DNA of 60,226 bases from Paracoccaceae bacterium (GTDB lineage Bacteria; Pseudomonadota; Alphaproteobacteria; Rhodobacterales; Rhodobacteraceae). The notes beneath the pieces were generated by a model. It saw nothing but the letters and a program-made list of their open reading frames with translations, did no database searches and was not told the origin of the DNA. The translations under genes were made by a program, and so were the position numbers. The stretch is from contig CANNIA010000020.1 of the NCBI GenBank assembly GCA_947504705.1, forward strand, positions 1 through 60,226, in the 5' to 3' direction. Below are positions 34,142-42,006 of the stretch, piece by piece. Numbering within the stretch: the first letter of the stretch is position 1; each line of letters opens with the position of its first letter.

Positions 34142-35209
34142 GTGGGTCTCATGCGCAAATTTATTCTTGCCTCGGTATGTATGGCTCTTGCGGCCTGCGC
34201 CGACGGGTTCACTACCTTTCCGGTCACCAAAGAGGCGCAGCAGGCCCTGACAGAAAACGTCACAATCGTCAGGCTCGATGCGACCAATATCGCCAGTTTT
34301 TCCCGGCCGGCACTCGGCCCGCAGCACACTAATCTTCGTGCCTCGACGAATTGGGAATACAAGGTCGGAACCGGCGACATTCTGAGCATCATCGTATTTG
34401 AACAACCCGAACTGACGCTGGCATCCGGGCCGGTGCCGAGTGCGGCCCAAAGTGGTTTCATGGTGCAGGCCGATGGAGCGCTTTTCTTCCCCTATATCGG
34501 GCAGGTGCAGGCGCGCGGGCGGGTGATTCAGGATATCCGAAGCGACATTGCCAAGCGTCTGGCCGAATTCTTCCCCGACCCGCAGGTTGAAGTTCGGATA
34601 TTGCAGTTCAATTCGCAAAGCGTTAGCGTTGCGGGCGAAGTGAAGCAGCCGAACCGGCAGGCGCTGAACACGGTGGCGCTCACCCTGCTGGAGGCAGTCA
34701 GTGCAGCCGGAGGCATGACCGAGACCGCAGACCCGTCAAGGATAACGCTTCAACGCGGTGGCAAAGTCTATCCAGTTGACCTGAAGGCTTTCCTGGAACA
34801 CGGCTATGCGCTGAACAATCCGGTCATGCACGATGGCGACATCATCACGGTGCCCCGGCGTGAAATCGAAGAGGCCTATCTGCTTGGCGAAGTTGTCCGC
34901 CCGGCGACAGTCGATTTGTCGCTTGAACCGGTGACCCTGACTCAGGCGTTAACACGCCAGGGCGGTGTGGACGGTATTCGCGCGGATGCACGTGGGGTCT
35001 TTGTGTTCCGTTCCGTGGGGGCACAAATGATGGTCTTCCAGCTTGAGACGGCTTCGCCAGTCGGGCTTTTGTTGGGGACGCGTTTTGTGCTTTCAGCCGG
35101 TGACGTGGTCTATGTGACAAGATCGCCCCTGCAACGCTGGAACGATACTATTTCCCGGCTGTTGCCAACCGTTCAAGCAACGGCTGCGGCGAACAGCATT
35201 GGCAATTGA
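34142..35209 (+). CDS. wza: Wza-type outer-membrane polysaccharide export lipoprotein
   Basis: A 355-residue protein from a GTG at 34142, or 352 from the ATG at 34151. The signal peptide ends in the lipobox LAAC. The Poly_export domain begins at YKVGTGDILSIIVFEQPEL, followed by SLBB-like repeats (SVSVAGEVKQPNRQ and EAYLLGEVVRPATVD). It should form the outer-membrane secretion channel with Wzc. The stop overlaps the start region of the phosphatase gene, indicating an operon. Confidence 0.92.
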   Translation: MGLMRKFILASVCMALAACADGFTTFPVTKEAQQALTENVTIVRLDATNIASFSRPALGPQHTNLRASTNWEYKVGTGDILSIIVFEQPELTLASGPVPSAAQSGFMVQADGALFFPYIGQVQARGRVIQDIRSDIAKRLAEFFPDPQVEVRILQFNSQSVSVAGEVKQPNRQALNTVALTLLEAVSAAGGMTETADPSRITLQRGGKVYPVDLKAFLEHGYALNNPVMHDGDIITVPRREIEEAYLLGEVVRPATVDLSLEPVTLTQALTRQGGVDGIRADARGVFVFRSVGAQMMVFQLETASPVGLLLGTRFVLSAGDVVYVTRSPLQRWNDTISRLLPTVQATAAANSIGN

Positions 35210-35655
35210 CGGTCCAGATGCTGGTGCGCAATGTCTTGGCGGTCTGTGTGGGAAACATTTGCCGTTCGCCAGTCGGCGAGCACTTGTTGCGGCAGATGGT
35301 GCCGGGGCTTGATGTGGGATCGGTGGGCTTGGGTGCAATGGTCGGTCAACCCGCCGATGCGCTGGCCGCCGAGGTTTCTGCGGCAAACGGAGTTTCGCTG
35401 GAGGGGCATGTGGCGCGCCAGTTCACACCAGCGCTTGGCGGCGCTTACGACCTGCTTCTCGCTATGGAGCCTGGCCACAAACGCGAGATTGCCCGCCTCG
35501 CCCCGCATCTTTCCGGGCGCACGTTGCTGTTCGATCAGTGGACCGGTATGCAGGGCATTGCCGACCCTTACCGGCGGTCGCGCGACTTTCACGAAGGCGT
35601 TTTTCGGCAGATCAGGGCGGCTTCAGTTGCTTGGGCTGAGCGTTTGAAGCGGTAA
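35206..35655 (+). CDS. wzb: Low-molecular-weight protein tyrosine phosphatase (Wzb-like)
   Basis: A 145- to 149-residue phosphatase; ATG at 35218 or TTG at 35206, the latter overlapping the wza stop. The phosphate loop is CVGNICRS with the catalytic Cys and Arg, and the general acid lies in ADPYRRS near the C-terminus. It would dephosphorylate the Tyr tail of Wzc, which is encoded next, and so cycle capsule export. Length is normal for the family. Confidence 0.92.
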   Translation: MTVQMLVRNVLAVCVGNICRSPVGEHLLRQMVPGLDVGSVGLGAMVGQPADALAAEVSAANGVSLEGHVARQFTPALGGAYDLLLAMEPGHKREIARLAPHLSGRTLLFDQWTGMQGIADPYRRSRDFHEGVFRQIRAASVAWAERLKR

Positions 35656-35689
35656 TGGGAATATCAGATTGACACAGAACCCCGTCCTC

Positions 35690-37861
35690 ATGACCTCGCC
35701 CGAGCGCGACGACGACGAAATTGATCTGGGTGCGCTGCTGGCGCAATTCTGGGCAGGCAAGTGGCACATTGGCGCGTTCGTTCTGGTGGCAGGGATCATT
35801 GGCCTGGCCAATGCGATGCTCACCCCGCCGACGTATCAGGCCGACGCGCTGTTGCAGCTTGAGGCCAAAAAGGCCAGCCTCGCGCTGCCAGCGGGGATGA
35901 GCGATCTGATGAATAATGATCCCGTCACCGACACCGAGATCGAAATCATTCGCTCTCGCCTGGTGGTCGGCCGCGCCGTTGCCGAATTGCACCTTGACTG
36001 GCAGGTCATCCCCCGCACCGCACCGGTCATTGGCTCGGCGCTGGCCCGCTATGCGCTGCCGATTCCCGAGGTTGACTTTCTGACCCCTTACATACGGCGG
36101 GGCGACAGCATTCGCCTTGACTATCTGGAAGTGCCCCCGGAATGGGCCGGGCAAGAGATCGTTCTGACCTCGGGTGCAGACAACGCCTATCGCCTTGATC
36201 TGCCGAACGGCACCAACGTCGAGGGCCGAACCGGCGAAACCCTGCAGGACCCGATCCTTGGCTATTCGGTTCGCATCGGTGAATTGACCGCCCCACCCGG
36301 CAGGCAATTCAGCCTTGTGCAACAAAGCGAAAGCGCCGCGATTGATGACCTGCGCAATGCACTTTCCGTGTCTGAACTTGGGCGTCAGTCGGCGGTTCTG
36401 GAACTGCGTCTGACCTCTGGCGACCGACTGCAGGCTCAGCGGGTTCTTGACGCCATTGCACAAGCCTATCTGGCCCAAAACATTGCACGCAGCGCCGCCG
36501 AAGCGGAAAGCAGCCTGACCTTTGTCGAACAACAGCTTCCCGACGCCGAACGCGCCGTGACCGAGGCCGAAAGTGCCCTGAACAGCTATCGCCAGAAACA
36601 ACAGTCCGTTGATCTCAGCCTTGAAACCCAGGGTCTTCTTAGCCAAACCACCAGCCTTGAGGCCGAATTGCGCGGCATGGATGCGCAAGAGGAAGAACTG
36701 CGCCAGAAATATACCAAAAGCCATCCGCTTTATCAGCAACTCCTGGCCAATCGTGCGCGTCTGGAAGAGCGACTTGCCACATTGCGCAGTGAAGTTTCGG
36801 CCCTGCCCGAAACCCAACGTGAGATCGTCAACCTGACGCGCACGCTTGAACTTGCGCAGGCGGTCTATGTCCAGCTTTTGAACCGTTCGCAGGAATTGCG
36901 GGTCTTGCGCGCCAGCAGCATCGGCAATGTGCGCATCATCGACAGTGCCCGCACCGCGCAGAATGCGATTGCGCCGCGCAAGGCACTGATCCTTGCCCTG
37001 TCGCTGGTTCTGGGTGGCATGGCAGGTGTGGGGTATATCCTGATCCGGAATTGGCTGCGCCAAGGGGTGCGGGATACGAATCAGTTGGAAGAGCTTGGCC
37101 TGTTGGTGTTCGCGACGATCAATTTCTCGCCGATCGGTTTCGAAGCGCGCAATGTTCGGCATTACCTGCCGATTCTGGCGATCAGGGAACCCACCGATCT
37201 GGCCGTCGAGGGCTTTCGCTCGCTGCGGACCAGCCTGCATTTCGGGATGCTGGACGCCAGGACCCGGTCGGTGGCAATCACCAGTTCCGCGCCGGAAGCC
37301 GGGAAATCCTTTACTTGTCTCAATCTTTCAGTGGTGGCCGCCCAAGCCGGCCAACGGGTCTGTCTGGTTGATGCCGACCTGCGACGCGGCACGCTGCGGC
37401 GCTATTTCAACGTCGCCAAGAACACGCCGGGTCTCGCGGAGCTTTTGGCCGGGCAAGTAACATTGGACGAGGTTCTGGTCGAGGGGCCGGTGCCGGGGCT
37501 AAGCTTCCTGCCCACCGGGCGTTTACCGCCGAACCCGTCCGAACTGCTGATGCGCGCCAGTTTTTCCGAGCTGATCGAAACGCTCAACACGCGCTTTGAT
37601 CTGACCTTGCTCGATAGCCCACCGGTCCTTGCAGTGACCGACCCCGTCGTGATCGGTCGCGCGGCCGGGGCGACCATCGCCGTGGTGCGCCATGACGTGA
37701 CCTCGATCAGCGAAGTGCTGGCGATGCAACGTGCCCTTGAAATCGGGGGCGTTCGACTGGCAGGCGTGGTTCTGAACGGCTTTGATCCGCGCAAGGCGCG
37801 GTCCTACAGCTACAATTACAGCTACGGCTATCGTTACGAGTACAAGAAAAGGGAGGAGTGA
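35690..37861 (+). CDS. wzc: Wzc-type polysaccharide co-polymerase and tyrosine kinase
   Basis: A 723-residue BY-kinase from the ATG at 35690 (a TTG at 35669 adds seven residues). Order: Wzz domain with a first membrane helix near residue 40, a long periplasmic coiled coil, the conserved RASSIGNVRIIDSA, a second membrane helix, and the kinase domain with Walker A SAPEAGKSF, Walker A' VCLVDADLRRG and Walker B LTLLDSPP. The C-terminal tail is very Tyr-rich (SYSYNYSYGYRYEYKK), the autophosphorylation cluster. It controls chain length and export with Wza and Wzb. Confidence 0.93.
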   Translation: MTSPERDDDEIDLGALLAQFWAGKWHIGAFVLVAGIIGLANAMLTPPTYQADALLQLEAKKASLALPAGMSDLMNNDPVTDTEIEIIRSRLVVGRAVAELHLDWQVIPRTAPVIGSALARYALPIPEVDFLTPYIRRGDSIRLDYLEVPPEWAGQEIVLTSGADNAYRLDLPNGTNVEGRTGETLQDPILGYSVRIGELTAPPGRQFSLVQQSESAAIDDLRNALSVSELGRQSAVLELRLTSGDRLQAQRVLDAIAQAYLAQNIARSAAEAESSLTFVEQQLPDAERAVTEAESALNSYRQKQQSVDLSLETQGLLSQTTSLEAELRGMDAQEEELRQKYTKSHPLYQQLLANRARLEERLATLRSEVSALPETQREIVNLTRTLELAQAVYVQLLNRSQELRVLRASSIGNVRIIDSARTAQNAIAPRKALILALSLVLGGMAGVGYILIRNWLRQGVRDTNQLEELGLLVFATINFSPIGFEARNVRHYLPILAIREPTDLAVEGFRSLRTSLHFGMLDARTRSVAITSSAPEAGKSFTCLNLSVVAAQAGQRVCLVDADLRRGTLRRYFNVAKNTPGLAELLAGQVTLDEVLVEGPVPGLSFLPTGRLPPNPSELLMRASFSELIETLNTRFDLTLLDSPPVLAVTDPVVIGRAAGATIAVVRHDVTSISEVLAMQRALEIGGVRLAGVVLNGFDPRKARSYSYNYSYGYRYEYKKREE

Positions 37862-37939
37862 GGCGGTCTGGTTACGATGGCCGCATCTGTACTCCCGTGC
37901 AGTTCGGGCGCGGAAATCTTGGGGCCGCTTTGGCGTTTC

Positions 37940-37968
37940 TTGACAACCAAGCCATCGTGGCCAATATG
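37940..37968 (+). promoter_or_regulatory. Candidate sigma-70 promoter upstream of the outer-membrane protein gene
   Basis: A perfect TTGACA at 37940-37945 is followed after 17 bases by AATATG at 37963-37968, a weak -10. The transcript would start about 70-75 bases before the ATG at 38050. The spacing and the exact -35 support a promoter, and the 188-bp gap after wzc supports separate expression. The -10 is poor. Confidence 0.35.
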
Positions 37969-38049
37969 ACACACAAATACTTGGTAAGGTTTTGACGACT
38001 TTTTTTCCGTCCATATTTACTGTATGTAAAATGGCGACGTTGAGGGGTA

Positions 38050-38838
38050 ATGATGCAAAAATTGGTATCTGCTTTCGTGACTGTTACCTTCGCCGTCGGC
38101 TTGGGCGCAAGTGTGGGTTTTGCGCAAAGTACGGATCCTGTTCAGGCACCGAGCGCGACGCTGCCGAGCCCGAGCGCGCAATTGGCCTTCCCCGGAACAT
38201 TTGGAGTCCCCTCGGCAGTCGCGCCGAAATCAGGAAGCGCCTTTGTGGGTGCGACCTATGCCACGCCACGCGGCGGTGTCTCGGGCGCAGGCGGCGACGG
38301 GGACCTCGTCGCCGGCTATAGCATCGGCAACCCGCTGGACGCCGTCAGCCTGACGATTGGCTTGGCGCTCACCGGTACCATTCCGCTTGGGGATGCAGGA
38401 GCCTTCAGTTTGACGGCCTCGCGCTTGCTGCAAGCCGGCGGCAACACGGCGACTTTCTTCGGGGTATCTGCCTCGAACCTCCTGCCGTGGGGGGTGAACG
38501 ACCACCGTTCCGAACAATACAGCGGATATGTTTCGCATTTGGTGGGTGTTAAAGCCGAATCCGTTGAAATTCCGCTTCAGTTTGTGTTGGGTTACGGCAC
38601 GGACAATACCCGTGACAGCGCCGGGGCAGGCCTGCTCAGTGATGGTGTCTTTGCGGGGATCGGGATCGGCGTGAGCGAGAATACAAGCGTCAGCGTCTCG
38701 GCGACGCGCACGCAAGTGAATGTCGGAATGTTGTATGCGATACCGCGCACCGGCCTCAGCGCAACCCTTGGGGTGATGGATGCCATCGACAACACGGACC
38801 GTCAGCAAGTCAGCTTCTCGGTCGGCTACGGCTTTTGA
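38050..38838 (+). CDS. Secreted, probable outer-membrane beta-barrel protein
   Basis: A 262-residue protein with a clear signal peptide (hydrophobic core then VGFAQS). After a Pro/Ser-rich linker come alternating beta strands, and the last residue is Phe after SFSVGYGF, the C-terminal signature of BAM-assembled outer-membrane proteins. Ser, Gly and Val dominate and no Cys is present in the mature part. I do not recognise the family. It follows wzc in the same direction, so a role at the surface in polysaccharide secretion or attachment is plausible. A second ATG at 38053 has better ribosome-site spacing. Confidence 0.7.
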   Translation: MMQKLVSAFVTVTFAVGLGASVGFAQSTDPVQAPSATLPSPSAQLAFPGTFGVPSAVAPKSGSAFVGATYATPRGGVSGAGGDGDLVAGYSIGNPLDAVSLTIGLALTGTIPLGDAGAFSLTASRLLQAGGNTATFFGVSASNLLPWGVNDHRSEQYSGYVSHLVGVKAESVEIPLQFVLGYGTDNTRDSAGAGLLSDGVFAGIGIGVSENTSVSVSATRTQVNVGMLYAIPRTGLSATLGVMDAIDNTDRQQVSFSVGYGF

Positions 38839-38861
38839 TAACGAAAATGAGGACGAGGACA

Positions 38862-39134
38862 ATGATGAGATTTGTGCTTGTGGGAGCCCTCACATTGGCA
38901 TCGGCGAATGTGGCGTCCGCTGGGGATACTGTAATCATTAACATGCCAGACGGCCCGACGCAGACCGTGTCGACCAGCGTGGTCGCCGCCGCTATTCACC
39001 GCGCGGGCACCGGTGCGGTTACCTGTGTGACCCAAAACGCGACGACGGGCTGTTTTACAGTGACCACTGCGGGCGGGCAGACTTACACGGTGTCGTCCCG
39101 ATTTATCACAACGTTACTATCCTACTATAAGTAG
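38862..39134 (+). CDS. Small secreted protein with two cysteines
   Basis: A 90-residue protein with a signal peptide (MMRFVLVGALTLASANVASA). The mature part is beta-rich, with Thr and Val repeats and two Cys in CVTQNATTGC, which could form a disulfide. It starts 23 bases after the beta-barrel gene, so the two are probably co-transcribed and may act together. The frame is open from 38835 but the ATG at 38862 gives the correct signal peptide. No family is recognised. Confidence 0.6.
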   Translation: MMRFVLVGALTLASANVASAGDTVIINMPDGPTQTVSTSVVAAAIHRAGTGAVTCVTQNATTGCFTVTTAGGQTYTVSSRFITTLLSYYK

Positions 39135-40118
39135 GTGTATGTCGATGAATTTGTCGGCCCATCTGATATCGGAAACGTAGGCCTCGGGTTCGATTTGTGC
39201 TCCAATCGTGAGAAACGTATTATTGAAAGGTTTTTGAACCGATAACCTATTGTAATTGTATGGGAAAATTAGGAGAAGGTTCGAATCCAGTCGCGTTCCC
39301 TCCGCCAACTGCCATTGAAATCATTTGCTTTTATTCTGCTCCTCTAATGAGTTCCCCTAATGGCTCCCCAATGGCTCGCACTCTGGACCCAAGTTCTGTT
39401 CGCGGGCGTCGGGGGTTTTCCGGCTCTTCCAGATGCAGTGCCCCCCAAAAGTGTCACAACTCGACCAAGTTCATCGCTTCGTGATCAGCCTTCGGCGTTC
39501 CAACCCTTATGATCCGCTGTGCATCGGCAGCCTTGCCCCACACGCCCAATGTACCCGCACGTTGCGTGGCAGGAACGGTGGAACGCGTCTAAGCATTCCA
39601 CCTATGGGTCCGGGTAGCACGAACGATGAGTTCGCCTCCACCGGACCTCCCGTGACAGCAAGCTGCGCGAGGATGGCCAGCACTTCGGGGTCCTCCGCTT
39701 CACAGAAGCACCGGTAGAGCCTGATCAAAGCAACGCGGGTCCTCAGGTATCGTCGTCGCGTTCTTGTGCAGTGAGATCATCATGCAGCCTGCACCCCCTT
39801 GGCATCAGCATGCAACCCCGCGATCAAATCACGAAGCGCAGACCTTGCGATGAACAATGGCAAACGACGGGCGTCAATCCAATGTTCCGGGATGGGACAG
39901 TTAGGTTAAGATACATTGCAGATTTCAATTTCAGGCGACCTTCTCCTCGACCCCACCGGCGATCACACCCCCTGAGCTTCCAACGCCGCGACCCTTGCCT
40001 AAAGCTCCGTCACCTCCAGTGTCCGTCGGTAGCTGTCCTTGCGCTGTGCCCAGAGGCGGGCGCCGACGACATTTGGAGAAAAGCCCGTTCCCAAATTTGC
40101 CGGGACCGCATCAAGGGT
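39135..40118. other. Decayed accessory stretch without a supported gene
   Basis: About 980 bases between the small secreted protein and vapC. Frames at 39260-39484, 39433-39717 (plus) and 39507-39728 (minus) are open but have no start signal or recognisable domain. A minus-strand stretch near 39950-40050 reads like a broken coiled coil (residues RKDSYRRTLEVTEL then a stop). Short imperfect repeats of aatggctc occur at 39359-39380. I read this as remnants of past insertions. Confidence 0.45.
39278..39307 (+). other. tRNA 3'-end-like sequence, possible integration scar
   Basis: The stretch begins with the T-loop-like GGTTCGAATCC and ends with CCCTCCGCCA, the end found in many tRNA-Ser genes. 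The T stem cannot be closed and the spacing to the acceptor end is about five bases too long, and no 5' half is visible, so it is not a tRNA gene. Such partial 3' ends are left by elements that integrate in tRNA genes. It lies at the edge of the decayed region. Chance resemblance is possible. Confidence 0.25.
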
Positions 40119-40499
40119 TCAGGTCATGATCTTCTGGACCAGTGTCACGCCGGGCAGCCCTTCGAAATGGCCGTCGCACGTCAGCAGCGTCGCATTGCGT
40201 GCCCGGGCAGTGGCAAAGATGATCGCGTCTGCCGTGGCCAGCTTGTGGGCCCGGCAAGCCTCGGCGGCGGCAAGGGCGATTTCCGTATCGAGAGGCACGA
40301 CCTGACAGACCTGCGTGAAGGCGATTACCTGGTCGGCCTTGTCCTCACCAACCTCGCGCGTCAGCCATTTCGCCAGTTCCAGCTGCACCACCGTCGGAAC
40401 CAGCCAATCCGCCTGTTCTGGCAGATGCGCGGCCAATGTCTCGCCGGTCGGGGAACCGACCAGCCATTCGATCCACGCCGAGGTGTCGACGAGGATCAT
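40119..40499 (-). CDS. vapC: VapC-type PIN-domain toxin ribonuclease
   Basis: A 126-residue PIN-domain protein. The four acidic metal ligands of the family can be placed: Asp5 in ILVDTSAWIEWL, Glu41 in VQLELAKW, Asp91 in LATADAIIFATA and Asp109 in LLTCDGHF. It is expected to cut RNA and be neutralised by the upstream AbrB-type antitoxin. Its ATG overlaps the antitoxin stop (TGATG), the usual coupling of vapBC modules. Confidence 0.88.
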   Translation of the reverse strand: MILVDTSAWIEWLVGSPTGETLAAHLPEQADWLVPTVVQLELAKWLTREVGEDKADQVIAFTQVCQVVPLDTEIALAAAEACRAHKLATADAIIFATARARNATLLTCDGHFEGLPGVTLVQKIMT

Positions 40500-40711
40500 C
40501 AGAAACGGTCGGCGCGGTCACGATACTCCGTCGCGGACGCCCCGTGGGCGAACCCCTTCAGCGCCTCCCGCTTCGGGACCGGCACCAGCAAAACGCCAGT
40601 CCCCTTGGGGATGAAGGCGAAGGTCAGCCCTGCCTCCCAATGCTGAGCCGCTCGGATCGCCTTGGGGATCGATATCTGGAACTTCGAGGACAGTGTGGCA
40701 GTCTCGGACAT
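40499..40711 (-). CDS. vapB: VapB-type AbrB/MazE-fold antitoxin
   Basis: A 70-residue protein starting MSETATLSSKFQISIPKAIR, which contains the swapped-hairpin AbrB DNA-binding motif. The C-terminal half (ALKGFAHGASATEYRDR) is the toxin-binding tail. I chose the ATG at 40711 because AGAGG lies at good spacing; an ATG two codons upstream is possible. It should bind its own promoter and block VapC. Confidence 0.85.
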   Translation of the reverse strand: MSETATLSSKFQISIPKAIRAAQHWEAGLTFAFIPKGTGVLLVPVPKREALKGFAHGASATEYRDRADRF

Positions 40712-40797
40712 GATCATACGCCTCTTTGATCGATACCGATAACGTAAGACATACACCCCCGAATATCAAGGATCCTGACCAAGAAACAAGCCACCTA

Positions 40798-40993
40798 GCC
40801 CCCCGAAGATCACATCCGCCTCAAGGCGCGGCTCTATTTTCCGCCCAGCCCCACCGATGCACCAACCCAGTTCCGCGACATTGTCGACCGCATGCGGGAA
40901 GTTGCGGATTGCCTGGATGTGACAGACAAACTGGTCGACGTTCCGACGGTCTATCCCGATTTGAAGGGATGCGGGCCGGAGCCGGTGTCCTGA
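40798..40993 (+). pseudogene. Fragment of an unidentified gene
   Basis: A frame without a start codon at its beginning (a TAG precedes it) encodes EDHIRLKARLYFPPSPTDAP, then QFRDIVDRMREVADCLDV and stops at TGA 40991-40993. Codon usage looks genuine. Upstream sequence is interrupted, so this is probably the 3' end of a gene lost next to vapBC. No family is recognised. Confidence 0.3.
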
Positions 40994-41041
40994 GGTAGAG
41001 GTCGCGGCCCGTGTGTATCATCGAGCGCAAGCGCGACCGAT

Positions 41042-41905
41042 CTACTTCAACCGCCGGATCAGGCTGGAGGTGTCGTTTCGGCCGCCGCCCATCAGTTGCA
41101 CGTCCTTGTAGAACTGGTCCACCAAAGCCGTCACTGGCAGGCGCGCGCCGATCTCGTCGGCGGTGGCAAGGCAGATGCCAAGGTCCTTGCGCATCCAGTC
41201 GACGGCAAAGCCGAAGTCGAAGGTGTCGGCCAGCATAGTTTTGTGGCGGTTGGCCATCTGCCAGCTTCCGGCGGCACCTTGGGAGATCACTTCGACCACC
41301 TTTTCGCCGTCAAGGCCCGCTTTCTGGCCGAAGGCGAGCGCTTCGCTGAAGCCTTGCATCAACCCGGCAATGCAGATCTGGTTCATCATCTTGGCAAGTT
41401 GCCCTGCCCCGCTGTCGCCGATCAGGCGGCAGATGCGGGCATAAGATGCCATCACGGGTTCGGCCCTTGCATAGTCACCGGGATCGCCGCCGCACATGAT
41501 GGAAAGCTGGCCGCTTTCGGCACCTGCCTGCCCACCGGAAACCGGGGCATCGACATAGGCGAGGCCTGCGGCGCGGGCGGTGGTAGCCAATTCATGTGTG
41601 ACCTTGGCGGAAACGGTGGTGTGATCGACAAAGGTCTCCCCTTCGGTCATCCCGGCGAAAGCGCCATCCGGGCCAAGGCAGACCGAACGGAGATCATCGT
41701 CATTGCCGACGCAGGCCATCACGAACTCGGCCCCTTCAGCGGCTTCGCGGGGGGTGAGGGCATGGCAGTGGCCGTGGCTTGCGACCCAGGCCTCGGCCTT
41801 GGCAGCGGTGCGGTTATAGACGGTTACCTGATGACCTTTGGCGGCAAGATGCCGGGCCATCGGTGCGCCCATGACTCCCAGGCCCAGAAATGCGACTTTG
41901 ATCAT
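41042..41905 (-). CDS. 3-hydroxyisobutyrate dehydrogenase-like beta-hydroxyacid dehydrogenase
   Basis: A 287-residue NAD(P)-dependent enzyme. The N-terminal cofactor motif is VAFLGLGVMGAPMARHLAAK, the substrate-binding signature DAPVSGGQAGAESGQL is present, and the catalytic Lys lies in AGQLAKMMNQICIAG. It oxidises or reduces a small beta-hydroxyacid such as 3-hydroxyisobutyrate, glyoxylate or tartronate semialdehyde; the exact substrate cannot be told. It is a single gene, transcribed away from the penicillin acylase gene. Confidence 0.87.
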   Translation of the reverse strand: MIKVAFLGLGVMGAPMARHLAAKGHQVTVYNRTAAKAEAWVASHGHCHALTPREAAEGAEFVMACVGNDDDLRSVCLGPDGAFAGMTEGETFVDHTTVSAKVTHELATTARAAGLAYVDAPVSGGQAGAESGQLSIMCGGDPGDYARAEPVMASYARICRLIGDSGAGQLAKMMNQICIAGLMQGFSEALAFGQKAGLDGEKVVEVISQGAAGSWQMANRHKTMLADTFDFGFAVDWMRKDLGICLATADEIGARLPVTALVDQFYKDVQLMGGGRNDTSSLIRRLK

Positions 41906-42006
41906 GCGGTCCCCCGTTTGCCCCCGTTTGCCTTCTTGTGATCATTGCCCTTTCGGGCCGCCTCGACTAGAAACCGATCCCGATCCCGCCGTCAAGGACA
42001 GGCCCA

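Noticed and set aside
35612-37240. 542-codon open frame on minus opposite wzc
   Set aside because: Complementary-strand shadow of wzc, which has all Wzz and kinase motifs.
39278-39307. A functional tRNA-Ser gene
   Set aside because: No D arm, anticodon arm or 5' acceptor strand upstream, and the T stem does not pair.
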